Origin: JBNKWA01 sp050299555
GTDB lineage: Bacteria > Pseudomonadota > Alphaproteobacteria > Rhodobacterales > Rhodobacteraceae
DNA: 31,976 nt
NCBI GenBank assembly: GCA_050299555.1
Contig: JBNKWA010000063.1
Coordinates: 1-31,976 of the forward strand
Direction: 5' to 3'
The notes under the pieces are model-generated. The model did not search any database and was not told where the DNA came from. It worked only from the letters and a program-made list of their open reading frames with translations. A program made the translations under genes and the position numbers. Positions within the stretch are counted from its first letter, which is position 1, and the number at the start of each line of letters is the position of its first letter. Positions 12,998 to 21,273 of this stretch are shown here, piece by piece.

Positions 12998-14413
12998 ATG
13001 GCACGAATCGAGACCGATCTTCTTGTCATCGGCGGCGGCTCGGCCGGGCTGTCGGCGGCCGCCGGCGCGGCGCAGATGGGCGCGCGGGTCGTGCTCCTGG
13101 AAGGTCACCGCATGGGCGGCGACTGCCTGAACTACGGCTGCGTGCCGTCGAAGGCGCTGATCGCCGCGGCCGAGCATGCCCATGCGATGACCGCGGGCGG
13201 CCCTTTCGGGGTGGCGCCGGTGGCGCCGGGGATCGACTATGCCGCCGCGATGGAGCACGTCGCCGGCGCCATCGCCACCATCGCGCCCCATGACAGCATC
13301 GAGCGCTTCGAGGGGCTGGGGGTGACCGTCATCCCCGCCTTCGGCCGCTTCATCTCGGAGCGTGAGGTCGAGGCGGGCGGCACCGTTATCCGGGCGCGGC
13401 GGATCGTCATCGCCACCGGCTCGCAGCCCTTGGTGCCGAAGGTGCCGGGGCTGGATGGGGTGCCGTACCTGACCAACGAGACACTGTTCGATCTGCGCCA
13501 GCGGCCCTCGCATCTCGTCGTCATCGGCGGTGGCCCCATCGGCATGGAGATGGCGCAGGCGCATGTGCGGCTGGGGTCGAGGGTGACCGTGCTGGAGGGC
13601 GCGCGGGTGCTCGGCCGCGACGACCCCGAGCTGGCGGCGGTGGTCGTCGACCGGCTCAGGGCCGAGGGGGTGGAGATCGTCGAGGGCGCCATGGCTGCCT
13701 CGGTCGAGGGCGGGGACGGCATCGCCGTGACGACCGGTGACGGGCGCCGCTTCGCCGGTAGCCATCTGCTGATGGCGGTGGGGCGGTCGCCCAATGTCGA
13801 GCGGCTGGAGCTCGACAGGGCCGGCATCGCCCATGACCGCCGGGGGATCACGGTGGATGCGCGCCTGCGCACGACCAACCGCCGCGTCTTTGCCATCGGC
13901 GATGTCGCCGGCGGGCTGCAGTTCACCCATGTGGCCGGCTATCACGCGGGCGTCGTGCTGCGTGCGGCGCTGTTCGGGCTGCCGGCCAGGGCCGGGACGG
14001 CGCATATCCCCTGGGCGACCTATACCGATCCGGCGCTGGCCCAGGTCGGGCTGACCGAGGCCGAGGCGCGCGACGCCCATGGCGACCGGCTGGAGGTGCT
14101 GCGCTGGCCATTTGCCGAGAACGACCGGGCGGTGGCCGAGGGTGATACGCGCGGCCTCGTCAAGGTGATGGTTGTCCGGGGCCGGCCGGTCGGGGCGTCG
14201 ATCGTCGGGGCCCGGGCGGACGAGCTGATCCAGCTCTGGGCACTGGCGATCGCGGCGCGGCTGAAGATCGGGGCGCTGGCCGGCATGGTGGCGCCCTACC
14301 CGACCCGGGGCGAGGCCTCCAAGCGTGCCGCCGGTCAGTACTACGTGCCGCGTCTGTTCGGGAATGCCACCGTCAGGCGTGTGGTCAAGCTGGTGCAGCG
14401 CCTCGTGCCCTGA
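12998..14413 (+). CDS. Mercuric-reductase-like FAD-dependent pyridine nucleotide-disulfide oxidoreductase
   Basis: The 471-residue class I flavoprotein reductase has an FAD-binding GGGSAG (12-17), a redox disulfide GGDCLNYGCVPSK (Cys43/Cys48), an NAD(P)-binding GGGPIGMEMAQ, FAIGDVAGG and a C-terminal dimerisation domain. It lacks the N-terminal heavy-metal domain and the C-terminal Cys-Cys pair of true MerA, and the His of the lipoamide dehydrogenase HPTxSE motif is replaced (APYPTRGE). So neither mercuric reductase nor lipoamide dehydrogenase activity should be assumed. It is coupled to the TVP38 gene and probably passes electrons from NAD(P)H to an unknown disulfide or quinone-like acceptor. 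Confidence 0.88.
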   Translation: MARIETDLLVIGGGSAGLSAAAGAAQMGARVVLLEGHRMGGDCLNYGCVPSKALIAAAEHAHAMTAGGPFGVAPVAPGIDYAAAMEHVAGAIATIAPHDSIERFEGLGVTVIPAFGRFISEREVEAGGTVIRARRIVIATGSQPLVPKVPGLDGVPYLTNETLFDLRQRPSHLVVIGGGPIGMEMAQAHVRLGSRVTVLEGARVLGRDDPELAAVVVDRLRAEGVEIVEGAMAASVEGGDGIAVTTGDGRRFAGSHLLMAVGRSPNVERLELDRAGIAHDRRGITVDARLRTTNRRVFAIGDVAGGLQFTHVAGYHAGVVLRAALFGLPARAGTAHIPWATYTDPALAQVGLTEAEARDAHGDRLEVLRWPFAENDRAVAEGDTRGLVKVMVVRGRPVGASIVGARADELIQLWALAIAARLKIGALAGMVAPYPTRGEASKRAAGQYYVPRLFGNATVRRVVKLVQRLVP

Positions 14414-14427
14414 GGGGAGGCAGGCGA

Positions 14428-15534
14428 TCAGGCCACTCGCTGGGCCACGCTGCGGTCCAGTTCGAGATGAAAGACCGAGCCGACGCCCGGTTCGGACTCG
14501 CACCAGATGCGGCCGGCGTGCCGGCGAACGATCTTGCGGCACATGGCGAGGCCGAGCCCGGTACCTTCGAATTGCGAGGCCGTGTGCAGCCGCTCGAAGG
14601 GTTCGAAGATGCGCTCCACGTATTCGCTCGGCACCCCGATGCCATTGTCGCGAAAGCTGATCACCGCCCGGCCGTTGGCGGCCTCGGCGCTGGTGACCGT
14701 CACCCGCGGGCTGCGGTCGCGGCAGAACTTGATCGCGTTCGCCATCAGGTTCTGCGCCAGCTGGATGAGCAGGGGCTCATTGCCCTGCACCTGCGGCAGG
14801 TTGGCATCCCAGGTGATCTCGGCCCCGGATGCCTCGATGACGTCGCGCAGATTGGCCTCGGCGGCGGCGATCACCGCCGCCAGGTTCACCGGACCGAATT
14901 CGACTTCGGCATCGAGCGTCGTGTAGGAATAAAGCGTGGAGATCAGCGCCGACATGCGCTCGCAGGCGTCTTCGAGAAAGACGCAGTCCTCCTCGAGATC
15001 ATCATAGTTCTTGGCCCGGATCTCCTCGATCACCGACTGGCTGATCTGGCTGACCGCCCGGATCGGTGCCTTCAGATCGTGCACCAGCATCCGCGCGAAC
15101 ACCTGCAACTCGTCGCGCTGGCTTTCCACCTTGCGGCGCAGCGCGGCACGTCCGGTCGCGTTCCGCACCATGCGACGCAGCGAGCTTGCGCTGATATCGC
15201 TCTTGCGGATGTAGTCCTCGGCACCGCGCCGAAACGCCTCGGCCGCGATGTGTTCGTCGCCGTGGCCGGTGACCATGATCAGCGCCGCAAAGGGCTGCCG
15301 TTCCTTGATTGCCGAGAGGCCGTTCAGTCCGTCGACGCCCGGCATCAGGTAGTCGACGAGGATGCAGTCGAAATCCTGGCGCGCGCAGTGGCCAAGAGCG
15401 GTCTGGACGTCAAACGCCTCGGTCAGGCTGATGGACAGGCCCGACCGGCTGGCCGCCCGCTTGACCGTGGCCCGGTCGCCATCATCGTCGTCGGCGACCA
15501 GAACCCGGATGGTTGGGTGTTGCTCCACCTGCAT
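14428..15534 (-). CDS. Receiver-histidine kinase hybrid protein
   Basis: The 368-residue soluble protein has a receiver at residues 9-125 (phospho-acceptor Asp61 in LVDYLMPG), a coiled-coil linker, a dimerisation/phosphotransfer helix with His152 in VHDLKAPIRA, and a HATPase (AQNLMANAIKF, DNGIGVP, GTGLGLAMCRKIV). A receiver placed in front of the kinase, with no sensor domain, suggests its activity is set by another kinase's phosphate. It is the last gene of an operon with the upstream receiver (two-base gap) and the PAS kinase. The start is ATG 15534. Confidence 0.88.
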   Translation of the reverse strand: MQVEQHPTIRVLVADDDDGDRATVKRAASRSGLSISLTEAFDVQTALGHCARQDFDCILVDYLMPGVDGLNGLSAIKERQPFAALIMVTGHGDEHIAAEAFRRGAEDYIRKSDISASSLRRMVRNATGRAALRRKVESQRDELQVFARMLVHDLKAPIRAVSQISQSVIEEIRAKNYDDLEEDCVFLEDACERMSALISTLYSYTTLDAEVEFGPVNLAAVIAAAEANLRDVIEASGAEITWDANLPQVQGNEPLLIQLAQNLMANAIKFCRDRSPRVTVTSAEAANGRAVISFRDNGIGVPSEYVERIFEPFERLHTASQFEGTGLGLAMCRKIVRRHAGRIWCESEPGVGSVFHLELDRSVAQRVA

Positions 15535-15536
15535 CG

Positions 15537-15989
15537 CTACGACGCCACAGGCATTTCCACGACGGTGCAGTAGGAGTCCAGCAGCGCCAAAAGGTTGAGG
15601 AAGTCCTTGCCGGCACGCTCCTTGACGATGTAGCCGGCAACGTTGTGGTCATAGGCGGCGTCCTTGTCCTCGGGGCTGCTGGACGTGGACAGCACGAAGG
15701 CGACGCATTGCTGGAGGTCGGGGTCGCCGCGGATCTCGGCCAGAAGCTCGATCCCGCCCATGCGCGGCATGTTGAGGTCGACCAGCAGGATGCGCGGATT
15801 GGGCACCCGGTCCATCCCGCCGGTGCCGCGCAGCATGTCGAGCGCCTCGACGCCGTCATGGGCCCGGATCAGCGGATTGGCGATCCGCGCCTTTCGGAAG
15901 GCACGCTCGACCGCCTTTGCCTCGCCGTCATCGTCGTCGATCAAAAGGACGTGGACGGGCTTGGAGGCAAGTCTGTCGACCTCGATCAT
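15537..15989 (-). CDS. Single-domain response regulator, Rcp1-like
   Basis: The 150-residue stand-alone receiver has the acidic pair in LLIDDDDGEAKAVERAF, phospho-acceptor Asp71 in LLVDLNMPRMGG, Ser/Thr in LSTSSSPEDK, and Lys in YIVKERAG. The SPEDK-AY and D-hN-GYIVK features are typical of receivers that partner phytochrome-like kinases (Rcp1 group). It has no output domain. The ATG overlaps the kinase stop as ATGA, so the two are coupled and are likely cognate partners. Confidence 0.9.
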   Translation of the reverse strand: MIEVDRLASKPVHVLLIDDDDGEAKAVERAFRKARIANPLIRAHDGVEALDMLRGTGGMDRVPNPRILLVDLNMPRMGGIELLAEIRGDPDLQQCVAFVLSTSSSPEDKDAAYDHNVAGYIVKERAGKDFLNLLALLDSYCTVVEMPVAS

Positions 15990-18229
15990 CCGGCAAGCCT
16001 CACATCAGTCCCATCACCGGCCACCTTGGGCCAGGTGAAGTGGAACGCGAACCCCTTTCCTTTGTCCGACACGATGCTGAAAGAACCGTTAGCGACCTTG
16101 ATATGCTTGCACACGATGGCCAGGCCCATGCCGCTTCCCTCGACCTGGTCGCGGGGCCTCAGTGTGGTGAACAGCTGCACGATCCGCTCATGGTATTGCG
16201 GCTCTACCCCCTGGCCGTCGTCGCGAACCCAGAACTCGAAGGCACCCGCCTTCTCGACAAGGCCGATCTCGAGATTCAGGCTGGCGGCACCGCCATGCTT
16301 GATGGCGTTGGAGATCAGGTTGTGGAAGATCTGCTGCAGCGGCATGCGCGGCAGCTGAACGCCGGCAAAGCCCGGATCGACGTCGAACCGATGCTCGCCG
16401 CTGCCGCCGGCCAGCGCGATGGCATCGCTGACAAGCGAGGCGCCGTTGACGATCTCGCCGGCGCGCTGGTCCAGCTTGCGGCCGATCCGCGAGTGCTCGA
16501 GCAGATCGTCCAGAAGCCTTTCCATGCGCCGGACCCGCCCGCGCAGCAGGTCCATGTTGCTGCGGTTCTCGCCGGTGAGCTGCTCCTCGAGGTCTTCCTC
16601 GAGCCACCCGGCGGCATTGTCGATCACCCTGAGCGGCGCCTTCAGGTCATGGGACGCGACATAGGCAAAGTCGTCCAGTTCCTCGTTCGAGCGCTGCAGT
16701 GCCGCCACCAGGCGCTCGCGCTCGGCATCGGCCTTCCGGCGGTCCGAGACGTCGCGAATGATGCCCAGGAAGGTGCGTCGGCCATCGACGATGACCTCGC
16801 TTACCGAAAGCTCGATGGGAAAGACGTCGCCGTTCTTCTTGCTGGCATGGATCTCGCGGGTGGACCCGATGACGCGCCGTTCTCCGGTCGAGGTGTAGTT
16901 CGCCAGGTAGGTGCCATGCTCGCTGCGCGTCGGTTCGGGCATCAGCATGGAGACGTTGTTGCCGATGACCGCGTCGGCCCGATAGCCGAACAGATCCTCG
17001 GCGGCGCGATTGAAGGCACTTACCGTGCCATGCTCGTCGATCATGATGATGGCGTCGATGGCCCCGTCGAACATCGCCCGGGTGCGCTCGGCGGCCGAAA
17101 GCAGCTGCCGCCGCTTGCGGTCAAAGGCCCGGGCCAGTTCGCCCAGCTCGTCGCTGCGGTTCACCGGCAGTGCCACCAGATCGGTGCCGTCCCCGGCGGC
17201 GCGGACGGCGGCGGTCAGAACCTCGAGCGGACGCGCCAGGGTGGCCGCCGCCAGGCCGGTCAGCGCGATCAGGAAGGCGCCGATTGCGGCCGAGAGCCGC
17301 ATCATCCGGTTGATGCCCTGATAGAGCACGGCAACCGGGGTTTCGCCCACCACCACCATCGCGTGCCCGGCGACGCCGCTGGCCAGCGGCTGCCGGTCGA
17401 AGGTGGCAATGGTCTGGACATGCTCCACCACGCCCGCGCTTGCGGTTTCTTCCGTCCACAGCCGTTCGAGAAAGCCCAGGTCGGCATCGTCGTCGGTGAG
17501 TGTGGTCAGCCCCTTTTCCGGGTCGTAGCGCGCGGCGTATCCGCTTTGCTCGGCGAAATAGGTGCTGCGGCGCGGCGCGATCTCGGCGAAGGCCGCGCTC
17601 AGGAAGGCCTCGTAGTCGATATTCAGCACCACGGCGCCGAAGGGCTGCCCGTCTGCGGCAAAGACAGGCGCCGCCACCCGCAGCATCAGCACGCCGGTGC
17701 CGTCGTCCTGCCCATGCTCGACATTGCGGCTGACGGTGGAGAAATACACCTCTCCGGGCCCCAGTGTGCGGGCCTGCTGAACGTAGTCCCTGTCGCCCTT
17801 CTTCTGCAGCGCGTCCGGATCGACGATCGAGATGGCGCCGCCGGCCTGGTTGACCCGCACAAGCTCGGGCCCGCCATCGGCAAAGGCGATGTAGCGCGCC
17901 TGGGCATAGTAGGGCGCGGTTTCAAGCATCGAGACGAAGATCCGTTCCAGACGGTGCTGCCACTGGTCGGTAGTCGAATACTCGTCCATGTCGTAGCCGG
18001 CACCGGAACTGCTGCGGATCAGTCCGCTGATCGGGGGGGTGCGGGTCAGGAACCGGGTGTTGTCGGCCAGCGCGCCGTGGCGAGCGGCCAGCTGGTCGGC
18101 GATTGCGCGGGTGTCCAGCAGCAGGTCTTCGGCGGCCTCGTCATGCAGGTAGTCCTTAAACCACAGAAAGTTCGTGGCGGTGATGACCAGGGCGGAACCG
18201 GCGGCAAGGGCGACGACCAGCAGCGTCAT
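15986..18229 (-). CDS. Membrane PAS-domain sensor histidine kinase
   Basis: Domains in order: a first membrane segment (MTLLVVALAAGSALVITATNFLWF), a periplasmic sensor of about 260 residues, a second membrane segment (LSAAIGAFLIALTGLAAATLA), a HAMP-like linker, a PAS domain (MFDGAIDAIIMIDEHG to GIIRDVSDRRKADAER), a phosphotransfer helix YVASHDLKAPLRVI and a HATPase with NLISNAIKHG and GSGMGLAIVCKHI. The start is doubtful. ATG 18229 sits right at the first membrane segment without a site. A TTG at 18355 would add 42 residues. A strong AAGGAGG (18280-18274) is placed eight bases before an in-frame ATC at 18265. It heads the operon of receiver and hybrid kinase. Confidence 0.85.
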   Translation of the reverse strand: MTLLVVALAAGSALVITATNFLWFKDYLHDEAAEDLLLDTRAIADQLAARHGALADNTRFLTRTPPISGLIRSSSGAGYDMDEYSTTDQWQHRLERIFVSMLETAPYYAQARYIAFADGGPELVRVNQAGGAISIVDPDALQKKGDRDYVQQARTLGPGEVYFSTVSRNVEHGQDDGTGVLMLRVAAPVFAADGQPFGAVVLNIDYEAFLSAAFAEIAPRRSTYFAEQSGYAARYDPEKGLTTLTDDDADLGFLERLWTEETASAGVVEHVQTIATFDRQPLASGVAGHAMVVVGETPVAVLYQGINRMMRLSAAIGAFLIALTGLAAATLARPLEVLTAAVRAAGDGTDLVALPVNRSDELGELARAFDRKRRQLLSAAERTRAMFDGAIDAIIMIDEHGTVSAFNRAAEDLFGYRADAVIGNNVSMLMPEPTRSEHGTYLANYTSTGERRVIGSTREIHASKKNGDVFPIELSVSEVIVDGRRTFLGIIRDVSDRRKADAERERLVAALQRSNEELDDFAYVASHDLKAPLRVIDNAAGWLEEDLEEQLTGENRSNMDLLRGRVRRMERLLDDLLEHSRIGRKLDQRAGEIVNGASLVSDAIALAGGSGEHRFDVDPGFAGVQLPRMPLQQIFHNLISNAIKHGGAASLNLEIGLVEKAGAFEFWVRDDGQGVEPQYHERIVQLFTTLRPRDQVEGSGMGLAIVCKHIKVANGSFSIVSDKGKGFAFHFTWPKVAGDGTDVRLAG

Positions 18230-18571
18230 CCGGAGGCGGATGGTGGTTACGGCAGAGCGCGCGATGGCCCCGTCCTCCTTGAACAGGCCGGCACCAGGGG
18301 CTGCCCTGGGTCGATTCCGGTGCAACCTCGCGCCGACGGTGTCGTGCGGCGCCAAGTTCGCGGTGAATGGTTTATCGATCGCTAAGAAGGCGATCCCGGC
18401 GGAAATGTGGTCGCGCCGGTCACCGCCGGGCCAGCGCCGGCGGCCGGTCGCGATCCGGCCTTGGCCTTCGCCAAATGACCCCGCCGCCGCCGCAATTCGG
18501 AAAGGCTTCGCTTACCAGAGCATCGCAGAATTGGTGACGTGGGTTGAAGCAGTGGTGTAACGAGGTCCGGA

Positions 18572-18985
18572 ATGTTGTTCACGAAGATGCCGCAGGCGCA
18601 CGTGCCCGATAACGCTCCACATATTCTCGTCGTCGAGGATGACGCCTTCGACCAGCGCAAGGTGGCCAAGGCGCTGACGGCTTCGCTGAAGCCGTTCAAG
18701 CTCAGCTATGCGCGCTATCTCGACGAGGCCCGAACCAAGCTCAACGCCGAACGCTTCGACGCGGTGCTTCTGGACAACCAGCTTCCCGATGGCCACGGCT
18801 ACGAATTGGCGGCCGAGCTGGCGGCGGACCCGGCGTTCAAGGACATCCCGGTCATCATGATCACCGGCTACCCGACGCCCTTTGTCGTGGAGCAGATCAA
18901 GCAGGCCGGCGTTCAGGCGATGTTTCCCAAGAACCAGCTCGACTTCCGCGTGGTCAGCCGGCTGACCAAGCTGATCGCGGCCTGA
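18572..18985 (+). CDS. Single-domain response regulator
   Basis: The 137-residue stand-alone receiver has the acidic pair in LVVEDDAFDQRKV, phospho-acceptor Asp68 in VLLDNQLPDGHG, switch Thr98 in IMITGYPTPF and conserved Lys120 in FPKNQL. The usual KP is changed to KN. It has no output domain. It is divergent from the PAS kinase gene, and the 186-342 base gap between them (depending on the kinase start) holds no other gene. The next receiver gene, at 19057, is a clear paralog in the same direction 71 bases downstream. Confidence 0.88.
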   Translation: MLFTKMPQAHVPDNAPHILVVEDDAFDQRKVAKALTASLKPFKLSYARYLDEARTKLNAERFDAVLLDNQLPDGHGYELAAELAADPAFKDIPVIMITGYPTPFVVEQIKQAGVQAMFPKNQLDFRVVSRLTKLIAA

Positions 18986-19056
18986 CCGGCCGTTAGCGGT
19001 TCGGCAAGCCTGATCGGGCAGCATCGGGGCTCCGATCCCTCGTGGCGAGTGGAACC

Positions 19057-19470
19057 ATGCATCCGGACTGGCAGCAGGGCGATGTCGGCGACCGACGGGC
19101 GGATGTGCTGGTGGTCGAGGATGACCCCTTCGACCGCCGGCGCTTCATCCGCGTTGCCGAGCAGTCGCACCTGCCGATGCGCATCAGCTTCGCCGGCACC
19201 CTGGCCGAGGCACGCCTGCTTCTGGGGGCCAGGCGGTTTGACGCCGTGGTTCTGGACAACGGTCTGCCCGACGGCCGCGGCGTCGATCTTGCGGCCGCGC
19301 TGGTAATGGCCGCCGGGGCGACGCCGGTGGTGCTGGTCAGCGGATTTCCGACCCCGTTCATGGTCGACAAAGCGCGGGCAGCCGGCGTGCGCGCCGTCTA
19401 TACCAAGGATGAACTCGACATCCGCATCCTGCGGCGCTTGCTGGGGCAGATGCGGTCCGGCTCGGCCTAG
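19057..19470 (+). CDS. Single-domain response regulator, paralog of the preceding gene
   Basis: The 137-residue receiver has VLVVEDDPFDRRRF, phospho-acceptor Asp67 in VVLDNGLPDGRG, switch Ser95 in LVSGFPTPF and Lys117 in YTKDEL. It shares with its neighbour the LDN-LPDG and G-[YF]-PTPF motifs and a non-proline residue after the conserved lysine, so the two are probably a duplication. The start is ATG 19057, with AGTGGA upstream; a GTG at 19042 is an alternative. There is no output domain. Confidence 0.87.
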   Translation: MHPDWQQGDVGDRRADVLVVEDDPFDRRRFIRVAEQSHLPMRISFAGTLAEARLLLGARRFDAVVLDNGLPDGRGVDLAAALVMAAGATPVVLVSGFPTPFMVDKARAAGVRAVYTKDELDIRILRRLLGQMRSGSA

Positions 19471-19548
19471 ACCGGGACCGGTTCGAACCGGATCGGCCCA
19501 ACGAGGATTCTGTTCCGGATTCAATGGCTTCGGCGCGGTCTGCCCCAA

Positions 19549-19568
19549 GCCGCAAGGCTTTTTGCGGC
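19549..19568. terminator. Hairpin between convergent receiver genes
   Basis: GCCGCAA (19549-19555) pairs with TTGCGGC (19562-19568) around a six-base loop in the 142-base gap between convergent genes. It could end transcription from both sides. A perfect 14-base palindrome CCGGTTCGAACCGG lies nearby at 19478-19491. Neither is followed by a long U-tract. Confidence 0.5.
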
Positions 19569-19612
19569 GGTCCCGCAGATCACCGCCAGAGAGCATCGCA
19601 GCCTGGATCGGA

Positions 19613-20035
19613 CTAGCCGGCCTTGGACTGGCGCAGGCCCTGCACCAGCTGTGCGACATGCTCCACATCCTCAAGCTTCAATGGCTTGCTGATGAAGTGC
19701 TTGACGGCGGCGAACTGTGCCGCCCGGGCCCGATCGCCCGCGTCCAGAGAGGTGGTCAGCATGATGACGACCGCCTGGGCAAAGGCGCCGCCGAATTCCC
19801 GATGCGCAGCCTCGAGAAACTGGAATCCGTTCATGCGCGGCATGTTGATGTCGAGGAAGATGACGTCGAGCGGCCGCTTGTCCTCGCGCAGATGCGCCAG
19901 CGCCTCCTCGGCGTACTGAAAGACGATGATGTCCCCGACCAGGCCCGACTTCTCCAGCACGCGGCGGTGAGCGACCTGGTCGAAACGCTGGTCGTCGATC
20001 ACCATGACGCGGTCGAGTCGGGCGTCGCAAGGCAT
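19613..20035 (-). CDS. Single-domain response regulator, Rcp1-like
   Basis: The 140-residue stand-alone receiver has VMVIDDQRFDQVAHRRVL, phospho-acceptor Asp62 in IFLDINMPRMNG, switch Thr in MLTTSLDAGD and Lys in HFISKPLKLEDV (normal KP, unlike the twin receivers before it). The start is ATG 20035 with CAGGAG seven bases upstream; the longer frame to 20149 has no conserved sequence. It lies downstream of the orphan kinase at 20278-21033 in the same direction and is its likely partner. Confidence 0.9.
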   Translation of the reverse strand: MPCDARLDRVMVIDDQRFDQVAHRRVLEKSGLVGDIIVFQYAEEALAHLREDKRPLDVIFLDINMPRMNGFQFLEAAHREFGGAFAQAVVIMLTTSLDAGDRARAAQFAAVKHFISKPLKLEDVEHVAQLVQGLRQSKAG

Positions 20036-20138
20036 CGCGAAACTCCTGTTTTGGGCAAGTCCGGCAGAGGTTGCCGCAACGAAGGTAAACGCCCGGTATA
20101 CATGCCTGGGCCGGCCCGCGGGCCTTGCCGGCTGCCGC

Positions 20139-20202
20139 ACGGGCGGCACTCACGGGCGGCACTCACGGGGGGAGCGCACGGGGGGAGCGCACGGGGGGCT
20201 GC
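20139..20202 (+). repeat. 13-bp tandem repeat, five units, G-rich
   Basis: Units are ACGGGCGGCACTC twice, ACGGGGGGAGCGC twice, and a 12-base ACGGGGGGCTGC, followed by a decayed ACGGACGG. The plus strand carries several closely spaced G-runs. It lies between the kinase at 20278 and the receiver at 19613, about 105 bases upstream of the receiver start. The paired units (two of one kind, then two of another) point to recent slippage or unequal exchange. Confidence 0.8.
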
Positions 20203-20232
20203 ACGGACGGATCGGCGCTTCGGTGGGAGAGG

Positions 20233-20251
20233 CCCCGGATCAGGTCCGGGG
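20233..20251. terminator. Hairpin after the orphan histidine kinase gene
   Basis: CCCCGGA (20233-20239) and TCCGGGG (20245-20251) form a perfect 7-bp stem with loop TCAGG, 27 bases beyond the kinase stop. The surrounding GGCCCCGGATCAGGTCCGGG resembles a dispersed intergenic hairpin I recall from many alphaproteobacteria. It may be a terminator or simply a repeat copy. Confidence 0.45.
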
Positions 20252-20277
20252 CAGACCATCCACCACGGCCTACACCC

Positions 20278-21033
20278 CTAGTTGGAGCGGGCCTCGGCGC
20301 CGGCCGGAAACCGGACCGTCAAGGTGCATCCCGCGCCCTCCTCCGGCCCGTCGATTCGCACCGTGGCGCCGTAGTGGCTGCAGATGCGCTCGATGATCGG
20401 CAGGCCCATGCCGCTGCCCTCGACCTCGTCGCGGGCCCGAAGCGTCGAGAACGGCTTCCAGACCGTCTGCCGGTACTTCGGCGCTATGCCGGGTCCGTCA
20501 TCCGATACGCTCAGAACCATCGTGTTGCCGTCAGTGCGGGCGCTGACACGCGTGTGGCGGCCGATCCCGGCGCGGTGCTTGATGGCGTTGGAAAGCGCCG
20601 CCTCGAACAGCGTGACGACATCGCGTTCCCCGATCGCAAGCGCGCAGGTGCCCAGGTCGTGGCTGATCCGGTACCCGTCCGGCACCTCGAGATTGGCAAT
20701 CGCCTGTTCCACCGCCTGATCGAGGCGGGCGACCGCCACCTCCTGCATCCGGCCGACCCGGGAATAGGTCAGCAGATCGGCGAAATACTGATCCAGCCGT
20801 GACGCCTGCTGGCGCATCATGGCCAGGCTTTCGGCAACCTCGGACGGCAGATCGAGGTCGGCGGCCTGGATATCGTCGACGATCCACTGGCTAAGCTCGC
20901 GCAGCGCCCGCGGTGCGGCGCTCAGGTCGTGCGAGAGGATATAGACGAACTCCTCGAACCGCGCGTCGTTCATCGCTGCGGAGGCCAAGGCTGCAACCTT
21001 TCCACCGGCCCGTTCAAGATCCTGAGATAACAA
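20278..21033 (-). CDS. Soluble histidine kinase without sensor domain
   Basis: The 251-residue protein consists only of a phosphotransfer helix pair (His35 in YILSHDLSAAPRAL) and a HATPase (AALSNAIKHRAG, DDGPGIAP, GSGMGLPIIERI). The HATPase resembles that of the PAS kinase in this cluster (TLR-RD-VEGSGMGL). A sensor is missing, so input must come from a partner protein or by phosphotransfer. The start is a TTG at 21033, with GGGAG six bases upstream. The 240 bases before it, up to the tRNA, contain no gene; a 10-base palindrome GACAATTGTC is at 21123. Confidence 0.87.
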   Translation of the reverse strand: MLSQDLERAGGKVAALASAAMNDARFEEFVYILSHDLSAAPRALRELSQWIVDDIQAADLDLPSEVAESLAMMRQQASRLDQYFADLLTYSRVGRMQEVAVARLDQAVEQAIANLEVPDGYRISHDLGTCALAIGERDVVTLFEAALSNAIKHRAGIGRHTRVSARTDGNTMVLSVSDDGPGIAPKYRQTVWKPFSTLRARDEVEGSGMGLPIIERICSHYGATVRIDGPEEGAGCTLTVRFPAGAEARSN

Positions 21034-21273
21034 GACAATCTCCCTGCGTATTCACACCACACCCACACCCGCGATAGCACACGATGTTTTAACAAGTGAT
21101 AAGAGGAATTAGCGCCGCTCCGGACAATTGTCGGCAATCCATGCCAGGAAACGCGTGCCGCGCCCCGGCTTCAGGTGGCCCCGTCACCCATGTCAGGTTC
21201 GCCGGTGACTTTGCGCCGAAGCTCATGTACCAACGTCGCGCGCCGTTTCATGCCGGCGCCCGCAGAAATCCGC

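Noticed and set aside
12998..14413. True mercuric reductase and a mer operon
   Set aside because: The metal-binding domain, the C-terminal cysteine pair and merR/merT genes are all absent.
20139..20202. CRISPR-like array
   Set aside because: The 13-bp units are adjacent without spacers, and no cas genes are present.
14428..21033. A phytochrome operon
   Set aside because: The receivers are Rcp1-like, but no GAF/PHY domain, chromophore cysteine or heme oxygenase gene is present.
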